Position numbers and translations under genes: made by a program. A DNA stretch of 64,000 nucleotides from Alnus glutinosa (taxonomy: Eukaryota; Streptophyta; Magnoliopsida; Fagales; Betulaceae), in NCBI RefSeq assembly GCF_958979055.1, contig NC_084886.1, positions 10,960,654 through 11,024,653 of the forward strand, read 5' to 3'. Positions 36,673 through 48,900 of the stretch are shown here, one piece after another. Each line of letters opens with the position of its first letter. Within the stretch, counting starts at the first letter, position 1. A model generated the notes under the pieces. The model had not been told where the DNA came from and searched no databases. It saw nothing but the letters and a program-made list of their open reading frames with translations.

Positions 36673-37899
36673 ATGAAAAACTTCATGCAAAAAGAGTACT
36701 TGCCTTCTTATATTCAAGGAAGGTCAAATCTCTTTGGTGATCCAATCATGTTAGGCGCTCTGGCTCATCAGACTGCTTGTCAAGATCATCCTGGTAGACG
36801 TGATATGATCAAATCATCATCAGCAGCAGCAGCATCACCTGATAGGCTGTTTTCCTGTACAGATTCTACTTCTTCCACTACACAGGATGTTATCATCCAT
36901 AAACACCACCATACACGTCCATTTGCTTCACCATCAGGTGCCAAAGAAAGCTTCATTCCTGTAAATTTTTTGGATACGTTTCCAAAACTAACCAAAGCTC
37001 AAGTTTCTGATCAACCCTCTTCTCCATCTTCATTATCAGCCATATCCAAATTCCCAAATTTAACTTTGTTTCTCCAGGAACCTACCATGTTAGATCCATC
37101 TACACCAATTGCTGACTCCCCTACAGACAAATGTCAATCCATGGCATCGTCATCATCATCGCCATCATTCTCTTCATTTCCCATATCCCAAATCGGCCAA
37201 ATTCAGTCCCATAGGGGCAATGATCAATGGCTCAAAATCGATCAAAATATGACAAGCTACTCCTCTAAAGGCCTTATAAATGACTCATGGCTCAGCACCA
37301 CCAAGACTCAGCCCATGAAGTACACCGCAAGAAGAACGCAAAATCAGGTACAGAAGATGAATAATATTTCATCCGTTTCATCACAAGTAAAGCTTTTCAG
37401 AGGGGTGAGGCAAAGGCACTGGGGGAAATGGGTTGCTGAGATAAGGTTACCAAGAAACAGGACAAGAGTTTGGTTAGGGACTTTCGACACGGCGGAACAG
37501 GCTGCCATGGCATACGACACGGCGGCTTACATGCTACGTGGGGAATACGCACAACTGAATTTCCCAGATCGAAAGCATCAGCTGAAGGCCAATTCTTTGA
37601 ACGGGGCCACAGCAGCCCTTCTCGAAGCAAAGTTACGGGCGATATCACATTCGCAGGGCGTTTCCGGTCACAAGAACCCCGCCGAGCCGCCGCCAACATC
37701 GCCAAAGAACTGCTTAGCTGATCAGAATAGAAAAAGAAAAGACTGGCAGATTGAGTTGGAGAGCAAAGTCGGATCAGAGGCGATTGAGAACAAGAAAAGC
37801 CAGGAGGTATTATCAGATGCGGATGCTGTTCAGTTAAGTAGGATGCCCTCCTTGGACATGGACATGATCTGGGATGCTCTTTTAGTCTCAGAGTCATGA
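36673..37899 (+). CDS. AP2/ERF transcription factor, ERF053/054-like (DREB A-6 group)
   Basis: An intronless 408-aa nuclear transcription factor. One AP2 DNA-binding domain spans about residues 240-298, opening [20 protein letters not shown] and closing [30 protein letters not shown] is diagnostic of the RAP2.4/ERF053-ERF060 group (DREB subgroup A-6), whose members respond to drought, salt, cold or light; they bind GCC or DRE elements. The N-terminal 235 residues are Ser/Pro-rich and low in complexity, with KIDQN and [16 protein letters not shown] patches before the domain. The C-terminus is acidic with [10 protein letters not shown], a plausible activation motif. The start is the first in-frame ATG after a plausible leader. 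The exact orthologue (ERF053 or ERF054) is my inference. Confidence 0.94.
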   Translation: MKNFMQKEYLPSYIQGRSNLFGDPIMLGALAHQTACQDHPGRRDMIKSSSAAAASPDRLFSCTDSTSSTTQDVIIHKHHHTRPFASPSGAKESFIPVNFLDTFPKLTKAQVSDQPSSPSSLSAISKFPNLTLFLQEPTMLDPSTPIADSPTDKCQSMASSSSSPSFSSFPISQIGQIQSHRGNDQWLKIDQNMTSYSSKGLINDSWLSTTKTQPMKYTARRTQNQVQKMNNISSVSSQVKLFRGVRQRHWGKWVAEIRLPRNRTRVWLGTFDTAEQAAMAYDTAAYMLRGEYAQLNFPDRKHQLKANSLNGATAALLEAKLRAISHSQGVSGHKNPAEPPPTSPKNCLADQNRKRKDWQIELESKVGSEAIENKKSQEVLSDADAVQLSRMPSLDMDMIWDALLVSES

Positions 37900-40326
37900 C
37901 CATCAGCCCCCCATGGTTTCTCTTCATGTGGTATTTATGTTTTTACTCAACCATTTTTCTTTCAGTAGGAAGAGCCATAGTTTCATATTTTCCCGTTACT
38001 GGTCATACTACAGGATCCATGCAATCTTTTGCCATGATGATATTTGGTTTGAGGATGTTCTTCATGCGGGTTTTTCATTTTTCTTCTGTAATTTTGTTTC
38101 TGGTAGTTTGTTAGTTTCAAGTACTATTTTGTTCTGTTAAGGGAGAAGTTTTGAACTTCGGACTTCGATTGATATTCCAAATGAGAAAAGAACGTGGGAG
38201 GGGGATTGATGAGCCCTTTTACAAGGATCAAACGTAAAGGTTGAAGAAAAATGCTACGTGTACTTTTAGTTGCTAATCTTTAATTCAATTGGACAGGTTA
38301 ATCTATATATCTTGCATTAATTGTGATTTTCACTATCACATCAGGAAATAAGCACTTGAAAGTACATGTAACATTTATCAAAAAAGTAATCGGCTTGCAT
38401 GCAAATTCTACAATTAGACTCAAATTTGCAATGAACGGTGTAATTTATGCATACAACATTTCAGGATTAAGATCCTCTCCATTTCAAGTATTTACCGTGG
38501 ATATTTGTTTTATTGTATCTAAAAATAATATGACAACATATTTACTATGCGACAACATATACATTAATAAATTTGTGAAATCTACCTTAATCACAAAATA
38601 TAATCTCAATTTCACTAATCATGATCATGATAATATGCACTTCTATATATATATAATCAGGACACTGTGCAAAGCGTCCCCTCTACACGGGTCAGATAAA
38701 GTTCGAGTTTTCACTCGCGGTTGTAGCTCCAAAGAATTGTTTGCACTCAAAGGAAGGTCAAAACTTAAACCTAATGCGAAGCCAAGTGACTTGTCACTAG
38801 ATCGATTGTCACTAGATCGAGCCAACCCCTTAGGGTTTGCACTTCTATATTATATGCTATAGCAACCAGAAGTGGTTTGCCAGTTCTAAGATCTGGCCCA
38901 CTCAATTGACAGGACTTATAAAAAATTAGAATTCATTACATAGTGTATCAATGTCTTGCTTCGCTTAGACAACAAAAGAAAACAAAAATAGAAAAATCGT
39001 TTTCGACCACCTCATCTTATTTAACAATATGATAATAATAATAATAATAATAACAAAACCAAAGAAATGTACTAAGATCGGATCTAAACTCATACCGTAA
39101 GACTGACATGCTTCTCTAATCGTCAGCACCATGCAGTGAAAAAGAATGCACTATGAATCTTTTATTCACCAATCTTTCAGCAATTTTTTTTATGAATAAT
39201 GAAGATAAAATGTATTTTTGGTCCATGTAGCTTGAATTTTTGACAAATAGTTCTTCGGGTTTTAAAAAGTGATAAACCAAGTCCCTACGATTAGAAAAAA
39301 AAAAATATATAAAATTAGTCTCTACCGTTAAAAAAAAAATTGACAGAAATTCGCTATTTTGCCAAAAAAATATATAATTAACCTTTTCTCTTGGTTGCTC
39401 TCAATCACAATCTAGTATATAAGCCAAAGAGATATATAGTTACAGTTTTATCTTATCTTAACTAGCCATATCAATTTTGTTTTCATTGCTGTGGACCCAA
39501 GTCTCAGATTCAATGAGTCATGTGTTCTTGATCATGAGGTTACCAAAAGGTAAAATGGTAGATCATTGAAACTTTGAATATTGTCCTCTGCCAACCAAAA
39601 AGTAGCACTTGAATCAGAGATGGCAACTGAATTATCAACTATCGATTTTTTATTGTAAATTATTCGTGCCACTATAATTGGTGCCGATGTAACATATTAA
39701 CAGATTCCGTTAACTTTCTTTTTCTTGCTTACATTAAAGAATGATTAATCACTTTTTAAGATCCAAAGAAAACCAAAAGTGTATTTATCCCTAAATAATA
39801 AGCACAATGACTCACCAATCTCAATGTAAAGTCAACCATCCACTCCATAAAAATAAGTACCAAAATGCAGTGGTATATGTCGACAGTTGAATCTAGTTCA
39901 ATTAGGAAAAAGACTGCCCTGCTAATTTGTAGACTCAGCCTCTCAATCCAGGCAACATTGCAGATATGTCTCACCTAATTCCAGGGCCCTTTCGAGTTAC
40001 TAACGATCAACACAGTAACCATAATCTAGTTTGGGAACATATCAACACAACCCAAAACATTAACTCAAGAAATGCATCAAAATTTTCATGTTGGCCAAGA
40101 CCCCTCTATCTGACTATCTCTATCCCAGTGAAACAAGTAATACAATTTGCAACAGCACGCCGAATTAGAAAATTGGTAGGGAAAGAGGCACGAGTAAGAA
40201 TTAGTAAACCGTATCTAAATGCAACTATGCATAAGAAAATGCTAGAATGGATAGATTCAACCCTACGTTGTGTAGAAAAATGATTTCTTCATACCTAAAG
40301 TCACCCCTAATTCGCGTGGAAAGATT
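37900..40326. other. ERF 3' UTR and intergenic DNA
   Basis: The first several hundred bases are probably ERF 3' UTR. Near 38464 a GATCCTCTCCATTTCAA motif is the left end of the same MITE family as 7685 and 20922. At about 38790-38821 TTGTCACTAGATCGA is repeated in tandem. An ATA microsatellite lies at about 39030-39051. The long open frame at 38323-38862 lacks an ATG and looks like repeat sequence. Confidence 0.5.
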
Positions 40327-40460
40327 TTAATGCTCCTCAGTAGATACTAGTTCTTTCATTGCCCCGGCTATGGTGTCGCCTAAGATATCTTCCGCAATTT
40401 TCTCAACCTTGTCATCTCCAACATCATCTTCCATGTGCAACACATTGCTGGACTCAGCAC
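40327..40460 (-). pseudogene. Out-of-frame continuation of the ARID-HMG acidic tail
   Basis: In the +2 frame relative to the annotated stop the minus strand stays open to a TAA at 40329-40327. It encodes an acidic, Lys/Glu-rich stretch (KFHKPIVGAESSN, MEDDVGDDKVEKIAEDI, MKELVSTEEH) that looks like genuine protein and not UTR. It would be joined to the main frame if one T were present after GATGCATC, as in the upstream repeat copy. Confidence 0.6.
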
Positions 40461-43400
40461 CTACAATTGGTTTATGGAACTTGTTTTTCCTTTTTTTCCT
40501 TTCTGGGATGCATCCATATCTGAATCCTTCTCTGCAGTCTTATCATCCTCGATTTTTTTTCTTTTTCTGTCTTCTGGAGATGCATCCATATCTGAATCCT
40601 TCTCTGCAGTCTTATCATCTTCGAAATCACTTTTACCAGAACTCTCATTGTCAGGTGTCTGAGGAGAGTCCCCTCCCTCATTTTCTTCAATGTTTGCAAC
40701 TGCATCCACCAAATTTGCACCTTGTTCAGGAAGCCGCTGTTGTAGTGGCACTGCATCACTGATGACTTGACCAGTCCTTAATCTCTCCCTGTAATCCTCC
40801 ATCTCTATTTTGTACCTTTCTTTATCTTTAAGAGCTTTCTCCTGATAAACCTGAAACAGCAGATTAATGCATTCTTTAAAATAATACTCTTAGAAGCGGA
40901 TTTAAAATAAAAGAATGTATGACTAGTTGAAAGTCATTAGAAATGAAGATAAACCATAGTCTTACTGCTCTTTCAGGCTCTTTCAACTTGTTCCACAGCT
41001 CACCAATCATTCTACTGATCTCTCTGTCCTTCCCTGGATGCAGGGGTTTCAGTCGTGCATGCTGCTCAGCAAAGAAGAAATTATATCCACTTCTGTTAGG
41101 TTTTGGATGAGCTGGATCCCTCTTTTTCATCTCAGATTTCTTCCTGCGGCGGCGACGATGGATACCAGGTACATAAGAGGCATTGACATTTTTGCTGGCA
41201 AAGACACTATAGTTCTGTGGCACTTGCTGTACTGCATCCTGTGGAGTCAGATAAAGTACACCTTTTAGCTCCTCTGAACCTATTGTGACAGTAACAAGGT
41301 ATCCACTTTCGAATTTCCCATCAATGACCCCTACTACATTAACAGGAGACCCTGAATATGATGGTGACCGTACTGCAAACACCAGAGAAAAGGAGCTTTA
41401 TTATGTTAAAGATGTAATTTCGTCAACCAAAAAAATCTTGGCAATAGAAAAAGCCATCAAAAAATATAATTGAAAATCTTCACACAAAAATAAGCAGTTA
41501 ATAATATGAATACCCCAATAACCTACTTGTTGAGAACAATCACCAAATATCCCATTTCATTTGTAGATAAGACATGAAACAATAACATAAATGAAGAGAA
41601 TATCCTAGAAAACAAAGACGACACAAGTTATTCTTATAACAGGCTAGAGGGTAATAGCTGCCATGACACTAGGAGACTCCTTTATATCTTACAATCTCAG
41701 CAATAACAGACCATAACTTAATGACAGCAATTAATTCCTTCGGCAGACACTCCAGAAAAGTTTCCTGCAGGGAGGGAAAGGGGAGAAGAAGAAAAGGACA
41801 AGCATATCCAATTGTCTAGCTACTTACTTCCAAAGCATTTGAGACATTGCTAAAATAAAAATAAAAATAAAAATAAAAATAAAAATAAAAAGCGCAAAGG
41901 TGCAACCCAAATACACAAAATGTATACAAGAGAAATATACCTGACCAGAAAAAGAAAAAAGAACAAGAAAATCGGGAACATTGCTAAAAAAAACTGTTCA
42001 TTATAAGTTGTGGAACATATATTTCTTCCAGTGACTAGATGTTGACAGAATGATTTTTGGTTTAAACAACCATAAGTATGAAAATTATTCATCGAGGATA
42101 TGCAACACATGACAGAAAGCAGATGCAACCAAAACAAAAACATTTTTTTCCAGAAGCCACAGTAGATTCAGTTGGAAGAAGAAGAATATTCTGGAACAAG
42201 GACAAAAGAATATTGTTTTATTCCACTATGATCCTTGATTCGTTTACATGGGTTTAAATAGAAATAATTACAAACTATTATGGAAAGGTACTTATTGCAG
42301 ATTACAATTAAAAATAAAATCAGGTAATCAAATCATGGAGAATTAATAATATGGCCTACATCCTGTAAAGAGAATAACTGGAAATCTCCACTTAAGAAAA
42401 TGGACAGTCCAAATTGAAGAGCAGTTTATTTAGGGCAGATTGCAGATTGAAACTTCCACCTACTGTACGTGCCTCAAAACTTTGTAATCTCTAGCAGTTA
42501 AAGAACACTTTTAGCACAGCATATGACTCTCTCTCTGTTTGGTTCATTCTGTTTTATATTTTCTCATCTAGGTATCTTCTACTAGAATTCAAATCTATCA
42601 ATTTGCATTTTATCAAAGAAAATCAATTTGCTAATATCCTAGATTCTTTCTGGTTCTTGAAGGGTGCTTCAAAATCCCTCTTTTTTTTTTTCTTTTTTTA
42701 AATCAATTTCTCATCTTGTTATTCCTCAAAGCTTCATCATATGATTATTGTCATTCAAAGTTGTTCCTTTACATTAATATATCATTGACTTCCTTCAATA
42801 AAATGCAAAAGGAAATTTTAGGAAGTGATGCAATATTTAGAGAAAAAAGTTCATCAACGCCAGTTTTGGAGAAGATCCAGATGAAATTTTTTGAAATTGA
42901 TGAGACTTTTGAGATCGATTTGAGTTCTAGTAGAAGATAGACAGATGAGAAAATCTAATATTTATTCAGAATCTAAAAGTAAAACAAAATAACTCGACCG
43001 AGAGAGAGGCAATGGTGTGATGTTAGTGTTCTTTTACTGCCAGAGATTACAAAGTTTTGAGGCATGTACGGTAGGTGGAAGTTTCAATCTGCCTTAAATA
43101 AACTGCTCTTCAATATGGACTGTCCATTTTCTTAATGGAGATGTCCAATTATTCTCTTTACAGGATGTAAGCCAGATCTGAGAATTAATACAACATATTG
43201 TAGGCTTCTATCTTCAACACTCTCCTTCAAGTGCGAGCCCAAACTCTCTCTTAACAAGTGAGGCCCAACACATACAATATTTAATTGAAATAGGAGATAA
43301 ATGACGTAAATAAAGTTTGAACTCAGAACTTTCTCTGATACAAGTTGGAAAAAGAAAAGTTTGGGTTTAAATAGAAAAGAATTACAAACTATCATTGAAA

Positions 43401-46400
43401 GGTAATTATAGCAAATTACAATTAGAATTAAATAGAAAAAAAAAAATCAGACAATAAATCATGGAGAATTAAATTAACACAGAAAATTGTTAAGTTTCCA
43501 TCTTCAACAGATTCAATAGTTAGAAATTTGTAGCTTATGACTCATTCTTATTCTACAACAATGAAAGCACCTTTTCACTCTGATTCAAGTAGTGTAAACA
43601 CTATAAATATTTCACCCAAAGCCATAAAGATCTCAGTACCATCTAAAAGATATATATATAAAAAAATAAAAAAGGACAATTCCTGCCAAGAAAGATAAAG
43701 CTCTCATTCTCCAGAAAGGAATAGAGAAAAAAAAAAAAAAAAAAGTAAAAAGACACCAGGATTTGGTAATGGCAAAGAATTCATAACTGATACTAAAGAA
43801 GCATAGAGAAATTTATCCTCTATTTTTCCTCCCAAAAAACTTTAGGAATTGAAAAGAAGAAAAGGCAGAGACCTCTAGGCAATTCTGCAGTCTTCATCCT
43901 TTGTTGCTTGAGCACAGCTGCTTGGGTTTCTAGTGTAGGCTGCAAAGATTCTGTTCTTTGAGCGGGCACTGGAGTTGTGGATGGGCTCATCAAAGAATCT
44001 GCCAAAGACTGTCGTATTATAAAACTGAATCCAGTAATGTTTATTCAAATGAGGGCTGATTGTTTTATGCACACACCAGAAGACACGGGGATCCGGGCCT
44101 TAAAATAGTATATTTGTTCATAGTGGTGAAGCAATGATACATAGTACTTCCGCAGTACAAAAGAAGCATTTGTAGCTGTGGAAGGGAAGTTGAAAATAGC
44201 AGTCACTTCTTTCCATCTTCTCTCCCTAAGAATCTGCAAACTCCATTTTGTCAGTTAAGTAACTATATGTCTAACACATCCCCAGTGAATATTAAGAAAA
44301 TAATTGTCACTTGTAACTATGTAACAACCTTCATATAGATGATAAATATCTGTATGATACAAAATAACTCCAAGTAATATGACACCCCATTTAATTCCAA
44401 AAAGAACAGGGAGAACACAAGAAAAACAATTATGAATAATTACTTATAAACTCTAAACTGCAAATCTCAATTGTTATCTACTAGAGCTAGACTCCAGTAA
44501 CATTATAGAGCCATAGGGGTTAGATTCGAGAAGTTAAATAATATGACTATTATCAAGTAACAAAAGAGTAGGAAAGCAATTAATCAGCACAACCAAACCC
44601 AGCATAAGAGATGAAAATTCTCAAGAATAGCTTCTGACAAGTCTACACGCCAATCGATGGAGACCTCTTTCAGAAACCTAAAAAAAATGTCTTTGCCTTT
44701 ATAATTACCCAAATATAACTATGTATGACATTACTCACTAGTCATTTATATTGCAATTCCAGCACAACTCTTCACTGTGGCAGTGCTTAGGAGGACACCA
44801 TTTTACATGGTTAACCAATGCGATGGGAGACTCAATTGTCTGGTTATACTTAGGTTGATACATTTACTAGTCTATGATTTATCTATTGTATGCTGGAAGT
44901 TTCTTGAGTTAGATTGCTGGAAGTGTATATATACATATCATACTCAATCTCACATCAACCTCACCCTTTTTAACCATCGTTTAAAAAAATGAAAGGAACA
45001 AAAAACATGCAATATAAAGTCCTTGACTTAAGAGAGTGAGGGTAGCTTAAAGTCAAGGAAGAATCAAACACAAATTTTCATTTGCTGAAAAACCATTTTC
45101 AGAGGTAGCGTAGTGCAAGAACATATCACAGAAAAGTTCAGGTAAAAAAAACCACCAAAACTCGTTAATCACTTGTGACTGGAAGTGTTCTGACAATGCA
45201 TCTTTAGACATTTTAATAGTACTAAAATTTCAAACAAACTGTACATGCCCGAATCCAAAATATGCATCACATACAAAATGACATTGGAACTTTCAGACAA
45301 CCAATTCACCTGTGGAATGGTTCAAATCAAACTAATTGCAAAAGAAACTCAACTACTTAGCCGTCAACACTTTCATATTACCTTTTCAATGCCCCCACGA
45401 GAAGTTACCTCCACAAAAAGTCGATGCAAGTCTAGCTCTTTACCTCCAATGATGGGAATCCTACAATAAAAATGTACAAAGAAAACAATAGAATATCAAC
45501 AGTAGAACAGAAAACCTCATAAAATATAAGCTAGGTCAAAGAGAAGAAAGTGAAGATACATGCTCGTTATAGATAGTATGAAGCATGTGGTAATAGCACA
45601 AGACAATAATAACACACAAGATAGCGTTTATATTCAAAACATCCATTGAAGAAACTTTGTAGTTGGTGGTCACATCACGTACACATATAGGGTACAAGAA
45701 AGCTAAGTAACAAAAGACAAGCAGCTCCCAGCATTTTGACATGCCAACACCTACAGAAACAGATACGTGTCAGTCTCACCTAACGCAAAGGAAGAGTGGA
45801 AGACAAACGCTTCAACCTATTGAAGCAAAAGCTATAGATCATTTTTGAGCCAGTTTAATAACATTTTAAGCTTTTTGTGCAATTCACAACTAATAAAACC
45901 CACCACCCATGTTGGGGCAACACACCATGCAAGACTGCTTGCGTCTTTTCTCCCTAAACACAAACCATTACAAAATTATTTTCTTTGAGATTTTCACTTG
46001 GAATTAAAAAAACAAACAAACAAACAAACCCACCACCACCAAAACACCAAATTAGTTGCGACATTAACGAGAGAATCACCTAGACATTGACAAAAATGGA
46101 TTACTTACTGATTGCCATACATTTAAGCAAGCAGAGGAAATGGAGGAATTGGATCACTTAATGCAAAAAAGAAACCATGGGACATTTCAATGAAGCATAT
46201 TGCAGCTAGATGGTCCTTAAGATGATGTCTGTACAACAGGAATTAATGTCATTAAATGGCATTTTACCAACACCGTTTTGAAAACCAGATTCTTCTAAAT
46301 GGAAGTCATTAGGTCATAATCAATTCCTGCCAGGAGGGTGGGAGATCTAGGCAGGATCTATAAACTTAATGGTTCATTATGTCTATTATGATACATTTAA

Positions 46401-48087
46401 GGAAGAGTTTTATGAGCGTAAACACCTAGTACCATAGAATGACTTTAGAAACCCCAAGCCCCTTTGCTTGTCTACAAAGTTTACTATGAAAACTTTTTTT
46501 TGATAAGTAAAGTTTACTATGAAAACTTTAGAATCTTCATTTGTTCAGTCAAAGCTTTTGTGATTTATTGTGTACAACAATACATTTAGCCTTTATAGCA
46601 TGAATCAAGTTCTATCAAAAGCATGCTACACCTAGAAACCACACCAGAAAACAAGATATAATGACACTTGGCAGCAGAGGTCTGAGTTAATTGCACCTAA
46701 ATAATAATATAAGTGGTTATTAACCATCACATTCTTAAACCAATTCATTTCAAAGAGCAATACCACAGATAAATATGTGTTCCTCTGTGAGTTTGATAAA
46801 GTTATTTAATGAGAACTTAAAAAGGACAGTTGTCCACACATTCAAGTTTAGAGAAATGGATGCATGATACCCACTACAGAAAAATGTCCAACTTAGATGA
46901 AGTAATGCATAAAACAAGAAAACCAACCAAAGGTCTTCATGCTTTGTTGCAACCCAAATCAACCGCAAAAAGTATTCCATAAACAAATAAAAAATAAAAA
47001 AAAAAGGTACACCAACTAACCAAATTAAAAGGAATAAGTATCACTAGATTCGAATGACTACTAAAGTATTAATGCTGGTTTAGTTAACATCAAAAGTAAC
47101 TTAAGAGAAAACAAAACAATCTCAAAATTAAACTTCATAGAAAATTTAGTTAGGTAAATTTAAGCGGTTTGCAGTCAGCTTGTGACAGCCAACTCCAGGA
47201 CAATTTGTATCTTTTAGTCACAGCTTAACCCTGTCCCATTTAGGTACCATGAAAGAAAAAACTCCTAAACCATGATGTCCAAGATATGCTAGTAGTTCTA
47301 TAACTAATTTATGGCAATTAATATCACTAGATAAAAAAATTTAAAATCTCTTTTTTTTTTTCGTTCACTGGCTAGCAAAATCTTTCACAAATTCCCATCA
47401 GTCAAATGCCAAAAGATTCTAACTGCTATCTTAAAGGTAAGCAAGAATAAGTTCATGATCAGAAACTCATATTATAAGTATAGCCCTGAAACGAAATAAT
47501 GAAAACTTGACAAAACATCAAAACATTTGTATTAAAAAAACAATTCCTCTATCTTCCAAGGAATAATTTGCTCAAAAGAAGACGGAGCAAGACCATAAAC
47601 AACTACTAGCAACGAAAAATACAGGAAATAGACACGAGCAATAGTATATTGCCATACTATTCATAAAAAAAATTTAAAAAAAAAAAAAAAAAAAAATTGC
47701 CATACTCAAAAACAATAGTACAGAGCTAAAGAAATAAAAAAACATCGCATAAAAATTTGAGATGATAAAGCCAACTACACTACAATCCTAAAGTTACAAA
47801 AATCACTACTTTGGTTCATTGTATTTCTGCTTCTACAATAAATCATGGCTTGATAATATGTTTGTGTCAAGGCATAAGGTTGAGGGAGGGAGGGAGGGGA
47901 AGAGAAAGAAAGCTTACATGAACTTAGTCTCCAAAGAAGTGTGGAGCTTCTCCAAAGTAGCCATGAACAGATTAGGACTGTCTACAACATCTTCATATTT
48001 TGCAAGAGGTGGAGGGTAAGTATGATAATTAGAGGATGCTTCTTTTATGGGCAATGGACTCTTACTGGCACCAGAAGCTGATGCCAT
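40461..48087 (-). CDS. ARID and HMG-box DNA-binding protein, HMGB15-like
   Basis: A plant-specific nuclear protein combining an ARID and one HMG box; members bind AT-rich DNA and bend chromatin. Six exons, phase-consistent: 48087-47918, 45460-45382, 44233-44077, 43998-43873, 41372-40966 and 40850-40461, giving 442 aa. The start is MASASGASKSPLP. The ARID occupies about residues 35-130 (ELDLHRLFVEVTSRGGIEK, RRWKEVTAIFNFPSTATNAS, LRKYYVSLLHHYE). A conserved linker (VNVVGVIDGKFESGYLVTV) and a basic RRRRRKKSE patch precede the HMG box, about residues 263-337, spanning exons 5 and 6. The C-terminus is acidic and contains a 72-base tandem duplication. The frame ends at TAG 40463-40461 after an apparent one-base loss; an open acidic tail continues in another frame to about 40327. 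Introns 1 (2.46 kb) and 4 (2.5 kb) are repeat-rich. Confidence 0.92.
40511..40654 (-). repeat. 72-nt tandem duplication in the ARID-HMG coding tail
   Basis: CATCCATATCTGAATCCTTC... occurs at 40511 and again at 40583, exactly 72 bases (24 codons) apart. Each copy encodes DDKTAEKDSDMDAS followed by a basic Lys/Arg tract. The copies differ in the basic tract, where the downstream coding copy lacks one base. Confidence 0.85.
42355..43170. repeat. Inverted repeat (about 150-bp arms) in ARID-HMG intron 4
   Basis: The left arm 42355-42509 and right arm about 43025-43170 are reverse complements with roughly 90% match by eye. Shared blocks include CATCCTGTAAAGAGAATAA, GAAAATGGACAGTCCA, TTGAAGAGCAGTTTATTTA and CTCAAAACTTTGTAATCTCT. 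The loop is about 515 bases. The intron also has a direct repeat outside the arms (about 42247-42345 and about 43362-43465, TTTAAATAGAAA...AATTACAAACTAT). Together they suggest a rearranged retroelement or foldback transposon. Confidence 0.75.
45461..47917 (-). other. Intron 1 of the ARID-HMG gene
   Basis: A 2.46-kb GT-AG intron (CAT|GTAAGC ... ATTGTAG|GATTCCC). It is AT-rich with no coding signal. It has an (AAAC)n stretch near 46009-46029, a TTTTTTTGATAAGTAA word shared with 4669-4684 that suggests a dispersed repeat, and poly-A runs near 47677-47697. Confidence 0.65.
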
Positions 48088-48900
48088 TGGCAATTCGGCC
48101 CCACGACCCCAACCTTACTCCGTCCTTCCCTGTTTAACCATCAAACCACTGTACCTCGATCTTCACTGCATAACAAAAACTAATACAGGTGAAGGGAAAA
48201 ACAGAGAAAAAGATATATATAAAATAAAAAAAATAAATAAAAAGAAGAAGAAGAAGAAGGAAAACTTTCAGGTAGAACTAACAGCATGCAAAAGGCAGAA
48301 AAAAAAAATCAGAAGAAACCCATCAAGGATATAGCCAACGCTCTACTTTTCATGCAGAATCTGGCGAAATGAGAAAAGCTAAAAAAAAAAAAAGTGAAAA
48401 GAAAAAGACAAGCCCATGAGGATAAGGCAGTGGAAGAATATTATGACAAAAAAAAATAAAAAATAAAAACCATTTAAATCACCATGCAGATTGCAACTGA
48501 GAGCTGAAAGTCTGAAACAACAAGGCAGACCATCTTGATGAGAAGCGCAACAACCTCAGCTGATAAAATAACTCCCAGTACCGAGGGAAAGATTCAAAGC
48601 CCAAGAAAAGCCAATGGTACAGCATAGCTGTCATAGCCATGAATTCCTCCTGAGTACCAAGGATGTAACAGAAAGAATCCATCACAGCTCAATTGCTGCC
48701 TTTATAACCAGAGGCTAAAAAGAAGACACCCTTTTAGGCTATATGCCGCTATGTTAATAAAGACCCAAATATAAAAAAGTCCTTTCTCTGTCTCTCCCTC
48801 TCTGAGCCAGAGTTTACAGGCCTATACAGGCTATGACCTTGCCTGACATTCGAAAGATATTACGATATCTAATATGTACTTAACAGTTGTACATATATAT
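48088..48900 (-). other. 5' leader region of the ARID-HMG gene
   Basis: On the minus strand TTTTTGTTATGCAG at about 48169 is a credible acceptor, and GCATG|GTGATT at about 48480 a possible donor, so the leader may contain an intron of about 310 nt. A C/T-rich leader and TATA-like TATATATATAATTAATT near 48893-48916 suggest transcription starting around 48850. A TTC/GAA microsatellite (48242-48260) is inside the proposed intron. Confidence 0.4.
48479..48682 (-). CDS. 67-codon upstream ORF or small unknown protein
   Basis: An ATG-initiated 67-codon frame upstream of the ARID-HMG gene on the same strand. It starts MDSFCYILGTQEEFMAMTAM and continues YHWLFLGFESFPRYWELFYQ, unusually rich in Trp, Phe and Tyr for random AT-rich DNA. 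The TGA stop directly follows a possible splice donor. It may be an upstream ORF in the leader that modulates translation, or chance. I do not recognise it as a known conserved peptide uORF family. Confidence 0.35.
   Translation of the reverse strand: MDSFCYILGTQEEFMAMTAMLYHWLFLGFESFPRYWELFYQLRLLRFSSRWSALLFQTFSSQLQSAW

Noticed and set aside
38323..38862. 179-codon open frame downstream of the ERF gene
   Set aside because: No ATG start, crosses a MITE-family end and a short tandem repeat; composition is not protein-like.
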